Shown: positions 26,717 to 35,517 of the stretch, one piece after another | Position numbering within the stretch: the first letter of the stretch is position 1 | Layout of the letters: each line of letters starts with the position of its first letter | Source: Ignavibacteria bacterium RIFOXYC2_FULL_35_21 | GTDB lineage: Bacteria; Bacteroidota; Ignavibacteria; Kapaibacteriales; UBA2268 | Direction of reading: 5' to 3' | DNA length: 64,000 nt | Assembly (NCBI GenBank): GCA_001804705.1 | Contig: MHAY01000043.1 | Location: 1 to 64,000 of the forward strand | Notes under the pieces: model-generated | The model's database searches: none | Seen by the model: only the letters and a program-made list of their open reading frames with translations | What the model was told of the DNA's origin: nothing | Position numbers and translations under genes: made by a program

Positions 26717-26889
26717 GAATTTATCCTTTTGTTAAGTTCTTCTTTTGAGATATATCTTCCTTCGTCAGCATCTTTGACACCTTCGAGAACTTTTGATATG
26801 AAATTCAGTTCATACATTATATCGTCAACTGAACATTCTTCGGGCATTTTTTTTATAATATCAATAGAAATATCTTTAATTATTGCCAT
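26686..26889 (-). CDS. Antitoxin partner of the RelE/ParE toxin
   Basis: This 67-residue protein (MAIIKDISIDIIKKMPEECS) precedes and overlaps the toxin gene, as expected for an antitoxin. It matches a common companion of ParE-type toxins with the helical stretch VDDIMYELNFISKVLEGVKD and the charged tail ISKEELNKRI. An upstream ATG at 26916 would add nine residues, but AGGAAGG stands six bases before the ATG at 26889, which is therefore the better start. Confidence 0.82.
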   Translation of the reverse strand: MAIIKDISIDIIKKMPEECSVDDIMYELNFISKVLEGVKDADEGRYISKEELNKRINSWASSGLTGR

Positions 26890-26947
26890 ATTTTTCCTTC
26901 CTATATTTATAAACATAACGTTACAAATATAAAGATATTATATTAAA

Positions 26948-28780
26948 TCACTCTACTGTCACACTCTTCGCCAGATTCCTCGGCTGGTCAACATTGCATC
27001 CTAGCTCAACAGCAGTATAATATGCTATCAATTGCAATGGTATGACTGCAAGAACAGGAGTAAGCATTGGTAAAGTTGAGGGAATGTAAATCACATGATT
27101 AGCGTAATCTTTTATATTTTCATCTCCTTCAGTTGCAATGGCTATCACTTTGCCTTTACGGGCTCTTACTTCCTGAATATTTGAAATTACCTTTTCATAG
27201 ATTTCATCTTTCGTTGCAACAATAACTACGGGCATATTTTCATCAATCAAAGCGATAGGACCATGCTTCATTTCGGCAGCAGGGTAGCCCTCAGCATGAA
27301 TATATGATATTTCCTTCATCTTCAAAGCTCCTTCGAGAGCAACAGGGAAATTGTAGCCTCTTCCGAGATAGAGATAGTTTCTTGATTTCGCTTGTTTCTT
27401 TGCTAAAGCTTTAATTTCATCTGAGCGATTGAGGATTCGCCTGATTTTGTCAGGTATTTCAAGTATTTCAGCAGCTATCCTTTTTCCATCGCTTTGAGAG
27501 AGATTTCTCATCCTGCCAAGATAAAGTGCTAATATAGTTAGAACACTGATTTGTGATGTGAATGCTTTTGTTGATGCAACTCCAATTTCGGGACCGGCAT
27601 GTATATAAATACCTGCTTCGGTTTCCCGTGCTATAGAACTTCCGACTACATTCACAATACCTATTGGAGTAGCACCCTTCTGTTTTGTTTCATATACTGC
27701 GGCAAGTGTATCTGCTGTTTCTCCGCTCTGGGAAATTGCTATAACTATATCGTCAGGATAAAGGGGAGTGTTGCGATAGCGGAATTCGGAAGCATATTCT
27801 ACTTCAACCGGGATTTGAGCAAGGTTTTCAATTATATATTCACCGACAAGTGCTGAATGCCAGGATGTGCCACAGGCAGTGATGATTATTCTCTTAGCCT
27901 GTCTTAATTTCTCCTGTACTTGAGTTAAACCGCCAAGCTTAACATTTCCTTTATCAGCAAGCAAACGTCCCCTGAAAGCATCTCTAAAGGTTTCGGGCTG
28001 TTCAAATATTTCTTTCAACATGAAATGCTCATAACCTGCTTTTTCAATATGTTCCAAATCGAATTCAATTTCCTGAATGTGAGTAGTCGTGGCTTCATTC
28101 ATTATGGTTTTTGTTTCGAAGCCGTCGCGTTTGATTATTGCCATTTCATTGTCATTCAAATAAACAACCTGGCGGGTGTGTTGAATAATTGCGGAAGCAT
28201 CGGAGGCAACAATATATTCGCCATCTCCTATTCCAAGTACCATAGGACTGCCACGGCGGGCGGCAATAATCCTATCGGGTTCGTGGGAAGAAAGTACAAG
28301 AAGTCCGAAAGTACCGTCAACTTCATTCAATGCAAATCGAACAGCTTCTTCAAGGCATTGTACTTTTTCATAAATTGCCTGAATCATTACAGCAAGGACT
28401 TCGGAATCAGTTTCGGAACGAAATGTATATCCTTTTTCCTGAAGGTTCTTTTTAATTGCGGCATAATTTTCAATGATACCGTTATGAACTATTGAAATTT
28501 TGTCATCGGAACTGTGGTGAGGATGTGCATTTATATCGTTGGGTTCGCCGTGAGTTGCCCATCTGGTATGTGCTATACCAATTGTTGAATCATACAATGT
28601 ATGGTCAACCAATTTTTCTAATTGAGAAACCTTTCCTGATTTTTTGATTGTTTGAATTTTACCGTCCTGCAAAACGCTGATACCGGCAGAGTCATATCCC
28701 CGGTACTCCATCCGTTTTAATCCGTTAATAAGCAGGTTAGATACTTTCTGATTTCCGACATAACCAACAATTCCACACAT
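26948..28780 (-). CDS. glmS: Glucosamine-6-phosphate synthase
   Basis: This enzyme makes glucosamine-6-phosphate from fructose-6-phosphate and glutamine, the first step to UDP-GlcNAc for peptidoglycan and lipid A. The 610-residue protein has the N-terminal glutaminase with nucleophile Cys2 (MCGIVGYVG), TRWATHG and HNGIIENY. Two SIS isomerase domains follow, with SQSGETADTLAA, the active-site loop region EGALKMKEISYIHAEG, and the C-terminal PRNLAKSVTVE. It is a single gene on the minus strand. No glmS ribozyme is evident in the 165-bp upstream gap, in line with its restriction to Firmicutes and a few others. Confidence 0.97.
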   Translation of the reverse strand: MCGIVGYVGNQKVSNLLINGLKRMEYRGYDSAGISVLQDGKIQTIKKSGKVSQLEKLVDHTLYDSTIGIAHTRWATHGEPNDINAHPHHSSDDKISIVHNGIIENYAAIKKNLQEKGYTFRSETDSEVLAVMIQAIYEKVQCLEEAVRFALNEVDGTFGLLVLSSHEPDRIIAARRGSPMVLGIGDGEYIVASDASAIIQHTRQVVYLNDNEMAIIKRDGFETKTIMNEATTTHIQEIEFDLEHIEKAGYEHFMLKEIFEQPETFRDAFRGRLLADKGNVKLGGLTQVQEKLRQAKRIIITACGTSWHSALVGEYIIENLAQIPVEVEYASEFRYRNTPLYPDDIVIAISQSGETADTLAAVYETKQKGATPIGIVNVVGSSIARETEAGIYIHAGPEIGVASTKAFTSQISVLTILALYLGRMRNLSQSDGKRIAAEILEIPDKIRRILNRSDEIKALAKKQAKSRNYLYLGRGYNFPVALEGALKMKEISYIHAEGYPAAEMKHGPIALIDENMPVVIVATKDEIYEKVISNIQEVRARKGKVIAIATEGDENIKDYANHVIYIPSTLPMLTPVLAVIPLQLIAYYTAVELGCNVDQPRNLAKSVTVE

Positions 28781-28946
28781 AGTATTATTCCGTTTGATTT
28801 TAAAATATACCTGTAAACGAAGTAAAGTGAAATAAAGTACAAAAGGAATAATATCCTCTTATTTTCGTTTTTGTTTATATTTTTGTAATAATGATAAATA
28901 ATATGTTTTAATGATTAATCAATCTTGAATTTAAAGGAGAAATTTA

Positions 28947-29267
28947 ATGAGTACAACAGCTAAATACGAAATTCTTCCAACAATGTCCGACTTCATTGAG
29001 AATGCTATCAATCAAGTGATAGATACTAAAAGAAATCAGATAAAGAAAGAAGTCATTAATGAGATTGAGGACTTATGCTTAGGTAATGCTATTAAAAATG
29101 GTAGGACCGGTGAGTATGTTAATGAATCTAAAATTCTTAAAAAAATAAATCAGAATTTGAAATGTTTTGATGAATGGGATATGGAAATAGGGGAAGATAT
29201 TCAGTCAGGTAAATTACAGTGTTTAGCTGATAAGACCATTTCTGACTACCAATCTAACTTTATATGA
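28947..29267 (+). CDS. Unknown small protein coupled to a DUF4160 gene
   Basis: This 106-residue soluble protein is helical and charged (FIENAINQVIDTKRNQIKKE, INEIEDLCLGNAIKNGRTGE). I do not recognise a family. It has a good ribosome site (AAAGGAG) and overlaps the next frame by four bases (ATGA). With the DUF4160 and DUF2442 genes that follow it forms a three-gene cluster. The middle segment GRTGEYVNESKILKKINQNL might be a winged-helix-like element, which would suit a regulator of the pair; this is a guess. Confidence 0.6.
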   Translation: MSTTAKYEILPTMSDFIENAINQVIDTKRNQIKKEVINEIEDLCLGNAIKNGRTGEYVNESKILKKINQNLKCFDEWDMEIGEDIQSGKLQCLADKTISDYQSNFI

Positions 29268-29611
29268 GATTGATTCATAATGATTCTGAAAATTATTCAT
29301 TAACAAATATTAAAAATATTATCTATTCAAAACAAATGCCAAAACTTTACGAATATTTCGGTTTAATTGTTTTATTTTATTCAAATGAACATGAACCGAT
29401 TCATGTACATTGTAAATATCAAGAAAAAGAAAGCAAGGCGGAAATTATATTTAAAAATGGTAAATTTGATTCAATATTAATTAAAGATGTTCAGGGTAAA
29501 GAACCACTTGACACTAAAAATTTGACGAAATTTATTAAATTAGTTGAAGTTTACAAGGACGATATTGTTCATAAATGGATAGACTTTTTTTTGTTTTTAA
29601 TAAAGAAATAA
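29264..29611 (+). CDS. DUF4160 protein
   Basis: The conserved DUF4160 domain starts at the internal ATG at 29336 (MPKLYEYFGLIVLFYSNEHE) and includes the motif EHEPIHVHCKY; an acid-His-x-His pattern is characteristic of the family. The frame extends 24 residues upstream to an ATG that overlaps the previous gene, so the true start may be either. DUF4160 genes are usually next to DUF2442 genes, as here, and the pair is often treated as a possible toxin-antitoxin system, but no activity is established. A second DUF4160/DUF2442 pair with the reverse gene order lies at 36.1-36.6 kb. Confidence 0.85.
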   Translation: MRLIHNDSENYSLTNIKNIIYSKQMPKLYEYFGLIVLFYSNEHEPIHVHCKYQEKESKAEIIFKNGKFDSILIKDVQGKEPLDTKNLTKFIKLVEVYKDDIVHKWIDFFLFLIKK

Positions 29612-29641
29612 CATCTGAAAAAATTTCAAAAAGGATTTAAA

Positions 29642-29884
29642 ATGTATTTGTCAATTACAAAAGCTGACTATCAGGGAAATTATAAAATAAAATTTCTTTT
29701 TAATGACGGAAAATCAAAGTTAGTTGATTTTAGTACTTTCTTGAATTCCTCAAATAATCCCATGTCTAAGAAATATCTTAACGAGAAGTTATTTAAAAAT
29801 TTCTCGATAAATTACGGAGATATTGTTTGGAATGATTATGAACTATGTTTTCCGATTTGGGATTTATATCAAGGGAAAATTTAA
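29642..29884 (+). CDS. DUF2442 protein
   Basis: This 80-residue protein has the DUF2442 pattern: YKIKFLFNDGKSKLVDFSTF, then NINYGDIVW-like ending (SINYGDIVWNDYELCFPIWD). It follows the DUF4160 gene by 30 bp. DUF2442 proteins are small beta-rich proteins paired with DUF4160; the pair's molecular role is unknown. Confidence 0.84.
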   Translation: MYLSITKADYQGNYKIKFLFNDGKSKLVDFSTFLNSSNNPMSKKYLNEKLFKNFSINYGDIVWNDYELCFPIWDLYQGKI

Positions 29885-29942
29885 CTAATTATTAACAACA
29901 GTTATTCATATCACTTTAAATTCTCAATTTCTGGATATAGTA

Positions 29943-30410
29943 TTAGGCTTTCAAAGCCTGTATCCATTCCTTTGGTTTTTCAACAATAAAAATTTCTTTT
30001 GAATTTAAAGTGTTAACCTTAAATCCAAGTGGAAAAACACCGAAAAGTTTGTAAATATCGTAGCTTTTTATTTCATTGATGGGAATTGTAAGGCTATGTT
30101 TTTGAATGTTATATTTGTGTGATTTGAAAAAGAGAGAATCTCTAAACAAGAATAATTTTCCACCTACACCCTCCATTTTCTTGAAATGGTTAGCACCCTG
30201 CTGTTTAATGATTTCCTTTTCAGTATCTAATTTCACATCAAAGCGTTTTGATGTCATAGTTTTTTTCATACTGATAATCCATATTATACCAACAACTATG
30301 CTCAGTATGAGGTCCTCAATAATAGTATTATTAATCCAATTCAAAACATAATGAGATAATACAAAGAATAGAATAATAAATAAGACAGTAGGAATAATTA
30401 GTCTCATCAT
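29943..30410 (-). CDS. Membrane protein with GRAM/PH-like domain (copy 1)
   Basis: This 155-residue protein has two N-terminal membrane helices (about 2-22 and 30-48), then a cytoplasmic domain with the GRAM/PH-like pattern KMEGVGGKLFLFRDSLFFKS, LTIPINEIKSYDIYKLFGVF and WIQAL at the end. GRAM domains bind phosphoinositides or proteins in eukaryotes; in bacteria their role is largely unknown. It is a paralogue of the adjacent gene at 30530-31015, with which it shares the order of TM pair plus domain and the same closing motif, so the two arose by tandem duplication. Confidence 0.75.
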   Translation of the reverse strand: MMRLIIPTVLFIILFFVLSHYVLNWINNTIIEDLILSIVVGIIWIISMKKTMTSKRFDVKLDTEKEIIKQQGANHFKKMEGVGGKLFLFRDSLFFKSHKYNIQKHSLTIPINEIKSYDIYKLFGVFPLGFKVNTLNSKEIFIVEKPKEWIQALKA

Positions 30411-30529
30411 AATAAATCCTGCTTATTGACAATATATAAAAAAACAAAATTATAACTTTAAAACTGTTAAGTCAAGAAGTATTATCTCAACTCAAGAAAT
30501 TTTAATTAATCCCAACCATCAAATTTCTG

Positions 30530-31015
30530 TTAAGCAAAAGTTTGCAAAGCCTGAATCCATTGTTTTGGTCCATTGACAATGAAAATCTCTGAAACATTCT
30601 CAGTCTTTACCCTTAATCCCATAATAATGAATCCGAACATTTTATATATACTATAAGAATTAGTTGTGTCTAATGGAATCATTATATTATGTTTTGGAAT
30701 ATCATATTGTGATTTAAAGATTAATCGTGTTGGTGTGAGAAAGAGTTTACCCGGAGAATAATGACGTTTTGTTAAATGATAGCCACCCTGTTCTTTGATT
30801 ACTATCTCTTTTTCTCGAAACCGTGGGAATTTAAAGAAAAAAGTTAATTTAGTTATTAAGAAAAAGAATAATATTCCTGATAAAATACCTGGGATTAAGT
30901 AAGAATAAAATGGTTCGACATTTTGATTTCCTAATATATGAAAATAATCAAAAATATATCGGTATAGTGTAATCAATACAACAAAGATTATTGGCCCTAA
31001 ATATAATCTATTCAT
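30530..31015 (-). CDS. Membrane protein with GRAM/PH-like domain (copy 2)
   Basis: This 161-residue paralogue of the preceding-coordinate gene has two membrane helices (about 5-25 and 38-58) and the GRAM/PH-like segment YSPGKLFLTPTRLIFKSQYD, NIMIPLDTTNSYSIYKMFGF, FIVNGPKQWIQALQ. It is transcribed first of the two; the 119-bp gap to copy 1 leaves room for a separate promoter. Clear divergence between the copies (roughly 30-40 percent identity by eye) shows an old duplication. Function unknown. Confidence 0.75.
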   Translation of the reverse strand: MNRLYLGPIIFVVLITLYRYIFDYFHILGNQNVEPFYSYLIPGILSGILFFFLITKLTFFFKFPRFREKEIVIKEQGGYHLTKRHYSPGKLFLTPTRLIFKSQYDIPKHNIMIPLDTTNSYSIYKMFGFIIMGLRVKTENVSEIFIVNGPKQWIQALQTFA

Positions 31016-31161
31016 AATTTATTACTAAATTAATTATGAAAAATTTTCCTAAAATAATAAAAACCAGATTTTATTTCAAATTTTTCATGGTTGGATATAA
31101 AAATAATTAATTTTGTTGAATGATTATTGGATATGAATCAAAATTTATTAAAATTGGATAA

Positions 31162-33027
31162 ATGAAAATATTCACTAATAATCCAGCACTTAAATTATTA
31201 ATTATAATAATATTAGGTATTATAATTGGTAATAATTATGATGTAAATGATGCAATATTATTATATATAATAATATTAGCTGTGATTATTTCATTTATAT
31301 TTGTACTTTTCAAGAAAATATTTCCTGCTTATTTAATACTCGGTTTAACAATCGGATTTTGCATTTCTGCTCAGTTAAATCAGCTTTCATTTAATACTCC
31401 AAACAAAATAATTCCAACTTCATCCGCTTTGCTTGAAGGCAGAATTGTGAAAACTCTAAAAAAGACTTCTTATTCATATCGCTGTATTGTTGAAGGCAAA
31501 GTTGACCATAAAGCATTGCCTCTTATCAAGAATACAAACGTAATATTAAATATTAAAGGTTTGAATAAAAATCCGATTGAATTATTTGCTGGAAATGATA
31601 TTGCCTGTCCTGTCAAAATTCGGCTTCCTCATAAAGCCGTATTGCCGACAGAAATAAATGAGGAACAGTATGCAGCATCTATTGATGTTCAGTGGATTGC
31701 TGATGCTTCAGCAAAAAAGATTTCGATTATCAGAAGACATAATGATATTAATTTTTACCGGGAGCTTGTTGTTTCTGAAATTGAAAGAAAAATAGATTTA
31801 CTTTTCAGTGAAAAGAATTTCGGAATAATACTTGCTCTTCTGACAGGCGACCAGACAAGAGTACCACAAACTCTGAGAAGAGATTTTTCATTGACCGGAA
31901 CAACACATGTTCTCTCTGTCAGCGGTTTACATGTTGGAGTAATAGCAGCAGTTTTGTTCATTCTTCTTGGTTTTGTCAGAATGAAATGGTTGAAACTTGT
32001 CTTTTTCACTATTCTTGTATCTGCATTTGTTGTGATGACTGGTATGCAGCCACCTGCAATTAGAGCAGGAATTATGGCTGTAATAGCATTATTAATTAAT
32101 ACTACACAAAGAAGAGTTAGTGCAATCAACGTGATTGCTTTGTCTATAATTCTTGTTATTATATTTTCACCAAACTTGATTTATTCAATGGGATTCCAGA
32201 TGTCTGCCGCTGCGATGCTTGGAATTGCTTTTTTATATCATCCATTCAGAAAAGCTTTGTTAAATCTCATTAAACTTGATAATAAGGTTTCAAACTATAT
32301 CATTTCTTCCATTGCTATAACATTCTCAGCATCTATCATTGTATCACCGATTGTAGCATATTATTTTAAAGTGTTTTCGATTATTTCACCCATAGCGAAT
32401 ATATTCATTATTCCATTATATAGCATCGCCATGATATTTGCACTAATGGCTGTGGGACTATCTTATATCAGTACATGGCTTGGACTTGCTTACGCCTCAT
32501 CAACCGATTTTCTTATTGCTCTTTCTGTTTGGCTCAACAAATTTTTATTGAAAATACCTTTATCATCTCTCGAGGGAAACATTACAATCCTTTTTTCTGT
32601 TCTTATATCAATCGGATTAATATATGCCCTTCTATCAAATTCAAGAAAACAATTACTTTTCAGGCTTGGAATAAGTGTATGTGTATGTTATATGTCTCTG
32701 GCACTTTACAATGGAACAACAGACAAAAGGGAGATTAAGATTTATCCCAGAGAAAATTATGTTGCAGCTTTTGTTCCAATAAGTGAAAACAAAACTTTTA
32801 TTCTCTTGTCAGACAGGAAACCTGCTCAGTATCCTTCAAGAGATTATTCAATGGAAAGGCTTTTGTTAGAAAATCCTGACTCACTTGTGATTGGTTATAC
32901 AGGGAATGTGGGTATAAATATTACAGATAAATTAAAATATAGAAGAAGTATTCAACATTTTCCTGTTTCTTTGGATTTACAAATTAAAATTGAGAAAGTA
33001 TTAAATATAGAAACTCATTTACCTTAA
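31162..33027 (+). CDS. comEC: ComEC/Rec2-type DNA-uptake channel protein
   Basis: This integral membrane protein of the ComEC family has 621 residues. The N-terminal part has two TM helices and an OB-like periplasmic domain (IVKTLKKTSYSYRCIVEGKV), followed by the multi-TM competence domain with the hallmark TTHVLSVSGLHVGVIAA and MQPPAIRAGIMAVIALL. It forms the inner-membrane channel for single-stranded DNA in natural transformation. The C-terminal metallo-beta-lactamase domain found in many homologues is missing: after the last TM (about residue 500-515) only about 90 residues follow. This shorter form is common in Bacteroidota-related groups. It is in a run with pgeF and a lipoprotein gene. 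Confidence 0.92.
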   Translation: MKIFTNNPALKLLIIIILGIIIGNNYDVNDAILLYIIILAVIISFIFVLFKKIFPAYLILGLTIGFCISAQLNQLSFNTPNKIIPTSSALLEGRIVKTLKKTSYSYRCIVEGKVDHKALPLIKNTNVILNIKGLNKNPIELFAGNDIACPVKIRLPHKAVLPTEINEEQYAASIDVQWIADASAKKISIIRRHNDINFYRELVVSEIERKIDLLFSEKNFGIILALLTGDQTRVPQTLRRDFSLTGTTHVLSVSGLHVGVIAAVLFILLGFVRMKWLKLVFFTILVSAFVVMTGMQPPAIRAGIMAVIALLINTTQRRVSAINVIALSIILVIIFSPNLIYSMGFQMSAAAMLGIAFLYHPFRKALLNLIKLDNKVSNYIISSIAITFSASIIVSPIVAYYFKVFSIISPIANIFIIPLYSIAMIFALMAVGLSYISTWLGLAYASSTDFLIALSVWLNKFLLKIPLSSLEGNITILFSVLISIGLIYALLSNSRKQLLFRLGISVCVCYMSLALYNGTTDKREIKIYPRENYVAAFVPISENKTFILLSDRKPAQYPSRDYSMERLLLENPDSLVIGYTGNVGINITDKLKYRRSIQHFPVSLDLQIKIEKVLNIETHLP

Positions 33028-33057
33028 AATATTGAACTGGACTAAGGAATAAAGTAT

Positions 33058-33870
33058 ATGCTTGAAATAAATGAACCCAGAATATTCGATAAATCAAGAA
33101 TAGTCGCGGGAATTACAAAAAGAAACATTAAGGATTTTCCACCTAAAGGATTTACTATTTCTCCAGCAGGGCCTTTCAATGAAGTTGAAGCAAGCCAGGG
33201 CAGGAAATATCTGGCTGAATATCTTAGTAACTATTATCCCTCAATAAAAAAAGTGATTTTTCAAAAGCAGGTTCACGGAGACATTATAGAGTTAGTGAAT
33301 TCAATTTCTACTGAAGGATTAGGACAGGACAGGGGAGTTAGAGATGGAATGATATGTTTAGAAAAAGGTATAGTATTATGTGTTTCTCTTGCAGATTGTG
33401 CAGGTGTGCTGATATTCGACCCTGTGAAAAATGTTATTTCGGCATTACATTCCGGTTGGAAAGGTTCAAGTTTAAACATTGCAGTGAAGGGGGTAGAGCT
33501 AATGAAAAAGCATGGCTCTGACCCGAATGATTTACAAGTTTGGATAAGCCCTTCAGCATCCGGTGAGAAATATGAGGTTGGGCATGATGTGGCGAAGTAT
33601 TTTATGGAAAATGAAGGAAACCCCCTTAATCTCCCTTTGAAAAAGGGAGCAGAAATCCCTCTTAATCCCACTTTAGTAAAGGGGGAAAAGGAAGGAAAAT
33701 TTTTATTCGATAATAAAGTACAGATTAAGTACCAACTCATCTCAAGTGGTGTGAAAGAAGAAAATATTGAAGTATCGGAAATATGCACAATTGCAGATGG
33801 AGAGTATCATTCATATCGAAGGGATAAGGAACTGTCAGGCAGAATGGGTGCTTTTATTGGAATGATTTAA
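33058..33870 (+). CDS. pgeF: Peptidoglycan editing factor / multicopper-oxidase-fold protein (YfiH)
   Basis: This YfiH/PgeF (DUF152) protein has 270 residues. The three metal ligands of the family are present: His in QKQVHGDI, Cys in LADCAGVLIFDP and His in ALHSGWKGSS. Family members act as purine-nucleoside phosphorylase/adenosine deaminase-like enzymes or remove wrongly incorporated residues from peptidoglycan precursors. Residues about 188-213 (NPLNLPLKKG...NPTLVKGEKEG) are a double insertion of CCCCCTTT palindromic repeats in the C-terminal half, absent from typical members. The frame is kept and the conserved end (ICTIADGEYHSYRRD) is intact, so the protein may still work. It starts 31 bp after comEC. 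Confidence 0.92.
   Translation: MLEINEPRIFDKSRIVAGITKRNIKDFPPKGFTISPAGPFNEVEASQGRKYLAEYLSNYYPSIKKVIFQKQVHGDIIELVNSISTEGLGQDRGVRDGMICLEKGIVLCVSLADCAGVLIFDPVKNVISALHSGWKGSSLNIAVKGVELMKKHGSDPNDLQVWISPSASGEKYEVGHDVAKYFMENEGNPLNLPLKKGAEIPLNPTLVKGEKEGKFLFDNKVQIKYQLISSGVKEENIEVSEICTIADGEYHSYRRDKELSGRMGAFIGMI
33622..33690. repeat. Two CCCCCTTT palindromic elements inside pgeF
   Basis: AACCCCCTTAATCTCCCTTT with AAAAAGGGAG, then AATCCCACTTTAGTAAAGGG with GGAAAAG, are translated in frame as a 25-residue insertion. Together with flanking codons they add a multiple of three, so the reading frame continues. Confidence 0.8.
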
Positions 33871-33904
33871 AAATTAATAATTAATTCCGAAAATGATATA
33901 AAGT

Positions 33905-34945
33905 ATGAAGAATAATATTTTAAAATATATAATAATTTTTCAGTTTATTCTATTTTTTAGTAGTTGTTCTTTTGATGGTTCAAGATATAAAGGACCAGTA
34001 TCTGACCATTTTGATGGAGAGAAATTTCATAATATAGATTCGAGTAGTTCACATTCAACTTGGGATTTGCTGAGATTCCTTCTATTTAGTAGTAAGGGTG
34101 ATTGGGATGACTGGTGGAATGAGAAACCCGGTCCCAAACCGTCTGAGAGAATAACCGCTGATTCTCTTGTTGTAACCTTTATTAACCATGCAACTTTTCT
34201 TATTCAAACAAATGGTATTAATATCCTTACTGATCCTGTTTGGTCGGAACTTGTAAGTCCTGTACCTGTTATTGGTATGGAACGTCATCGTCCTCCCGGA
34301 ATCAGATTTGAGGATTTGCCTCCTATTGATATTGTGCTTGTGAGTCACAATCATTATGACCACATGGATATACCAACATTATTGATGTTAAAAGAAAAAT
34401 TCAATCCTCTTATAATTGTTCCGCTTGGTAATAAGGGAACGCTGGTTGACGAAGGTTTGGAAAACTCGATTGAACTTGATTGGTGGCAGGAATATTTGTT
34501 CAAAAATAAAAATAAAATTACTTTTGTACCATCAAGGCATTTTTCAATGAGGGGTATCAGCGATAGAAATAATACTTTGTGGGGTGGTTATGTAATAGAA
34601 ACCGAATCCGGCCCTATTTATTTTGCCGGTGATACAGGATTTGGAATTCATTTTAAACAAATATTTGACAAATTTGGACCCATTCGATTATCTTTACTGC
34701 CGATAGGCCCTATTGAACCAAGATGGTTTTTCGGAGATGTTCATACTTCACCTGGAGAAGCGTTAGAAGCACATAAGATTCTTAAATCAAGAAAATCAAT
34801 AGCAATGCATTGGGGTACATTTTCACAGGGAGGGGACAATATGCTGGATGCAGTCAGAGAACTGAAATTATTTCGTGAAAAAGAAGGCATCACTTCACAA
34901 GAATTTATGATTGCAATGCATGGAAGAGGAATTGTAATAAAGTGA
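33905..34945 (+). CDS. MBL-fold metallohydrolase lipoprotein (NAPE-PLD/UlaG-like)
   Basis: This 346-residue protein has a lipoprotein signal with lipobox FSSC (cysteine near residue 21), so it is likely exported. The metallo-beta-lactamase fold shows VSHNHYDHMD (HxHxDH), SRHFSMRG, YFAGDTGFG and AMHWGTF, the order typical of NAPE-phospholipase D and UlaG-like enzymes. These cleave phosphodiester or lactone bonds; a lipid substrate is plausible for an envelope-bound member but unproven. It lies 34 bp after pgeF on the same strand and two genes after a ComEC that lacks its own MBL domain, which may be chance. Confidence 0.88.
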   Translation: MKNNILKYIIIFQFILFFSSCSFDGSRYKGPVSDHFDGEKFHNIDSSSSHSTWDLLRFLLFSSKGDWDDWWNEKPGPKPSERITADSLVVTFINHATFLIQTNGINILTDPVWSELVSPVPVIGMERHRPPGIRFEDLPPIDIVLVSHNHYDHMDIPTLLMLKEKFNPLIIVPLGNKGTLVDEGLENSIELDWWQEYLFKNKNKITFVPSRHFSMRGISDRNNTLWGGYVIETESGPIYFAGDTGFGIHFKQIFDKFGPIRLSLLPIGPIEPRWFFGDVHTSPGEALEAHKILKSRKSIAMHWGTFSQGGDNMLDAVRELKLFREKEGITSQEFMIAMHGRGIVIK

Positions 34946-35062
34946 GATTTTATTATTTTGTAATAGGAAATTATTAAAGTCTAATTCAAAAATTTAATTT
35001 TACATAATTTTATTTTCTTTAATCCGTTTTAGCTGTTGATTACAAATAATTAAATAAAAGAT

Positions 35063-35269
35063 ATGAGTGAAATAATTTTTTTAGTTGAAGAAGCAGCAGA
35101 AGGAGGTTACACTGCCAAAGCCCTTGGAAACAGCATCTATACTGAAAGTAATAGTATTGACGAATTAAAAGAAAATATAAAGGATGCTGTGAATTGTCAT
35201 TTCGAGAAAGGAAATATTCCTTCATTAGTCAGATTACATTTTGTTCGGGATGAGGTTTTTGCCGTATAA
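35063..35269 (+). CDS. HicB-like antitoxin
   Basis: This 68-residue HicB-like protein (IIFLVEEAAEGGYTAKALGN, IDELKENIKDAVNCHFEKGN) lacks a DNA-binding domain. It shows the usual glycine-rich turn and the helix that covers the toxin. Its stop overlaps the start of a HicA-like gene (TAATG), but that gene is frameshifted, so this antitoxin may be free or may serve another toxin such as the HicA at 15294. Confidence 0.84.
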   Translation: MSEIIFLVEEAAEGGYTAKALGNSIYTESNSIDELKENIKDAVNCHFEKGNIPSLVRLHFVRDEVFAV

Positions 35270-35504
35270 TGAAACTACCTCGTGATTATCAGGTTTTGAA
35301 CTTGCAAAAAAACTTAATATTTTTGATTATGTGATAACTCGACAAACAGGAAGTCATATAAGATTAACAACTACAATCAATGGGGAACATCATATTACTA
35401 TACCAGCACACAATCCTCTAAGAATCGGTACACTTTCTTCTATTATTAATGATATTGCAAATCATCACAAAATCAGCAAACAGGAATTAATTGATAGACT
35501 TTAA
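35269..35504 (+). pseudogene. Frameshifted HicA-like toxin gene
   Basis: An ATG at 35269 opens a frame MKLPRDYQ that soon ends. A one-base deletion at about 35284-35291 moves the rest to another frame, where a complete HicA body can be read: GFELAKKLNIFDYVITRQTG, then SHIRLTTTINGEHHITIPAH, then LRIGTLSSIINDIANHHKIS, ending with KQELIDRL and TAA at 35502-35504. The catalytic His in TGSHIRL is preserved. The toxin is therefore inactive unless translation slips. The HicB-like antitoxin upstream is intact. Confidence 0.82.
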
Positions 35505-35517
35505 TTTTTTACAATAT

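Noticed and set aside
28781..28946. glmS ribozyme or riboswitch upstream of glmS
   Set aside because: The gap is AT-rich and shows no conserved ribozyme core; the ribozyme is not expected in this phylum.
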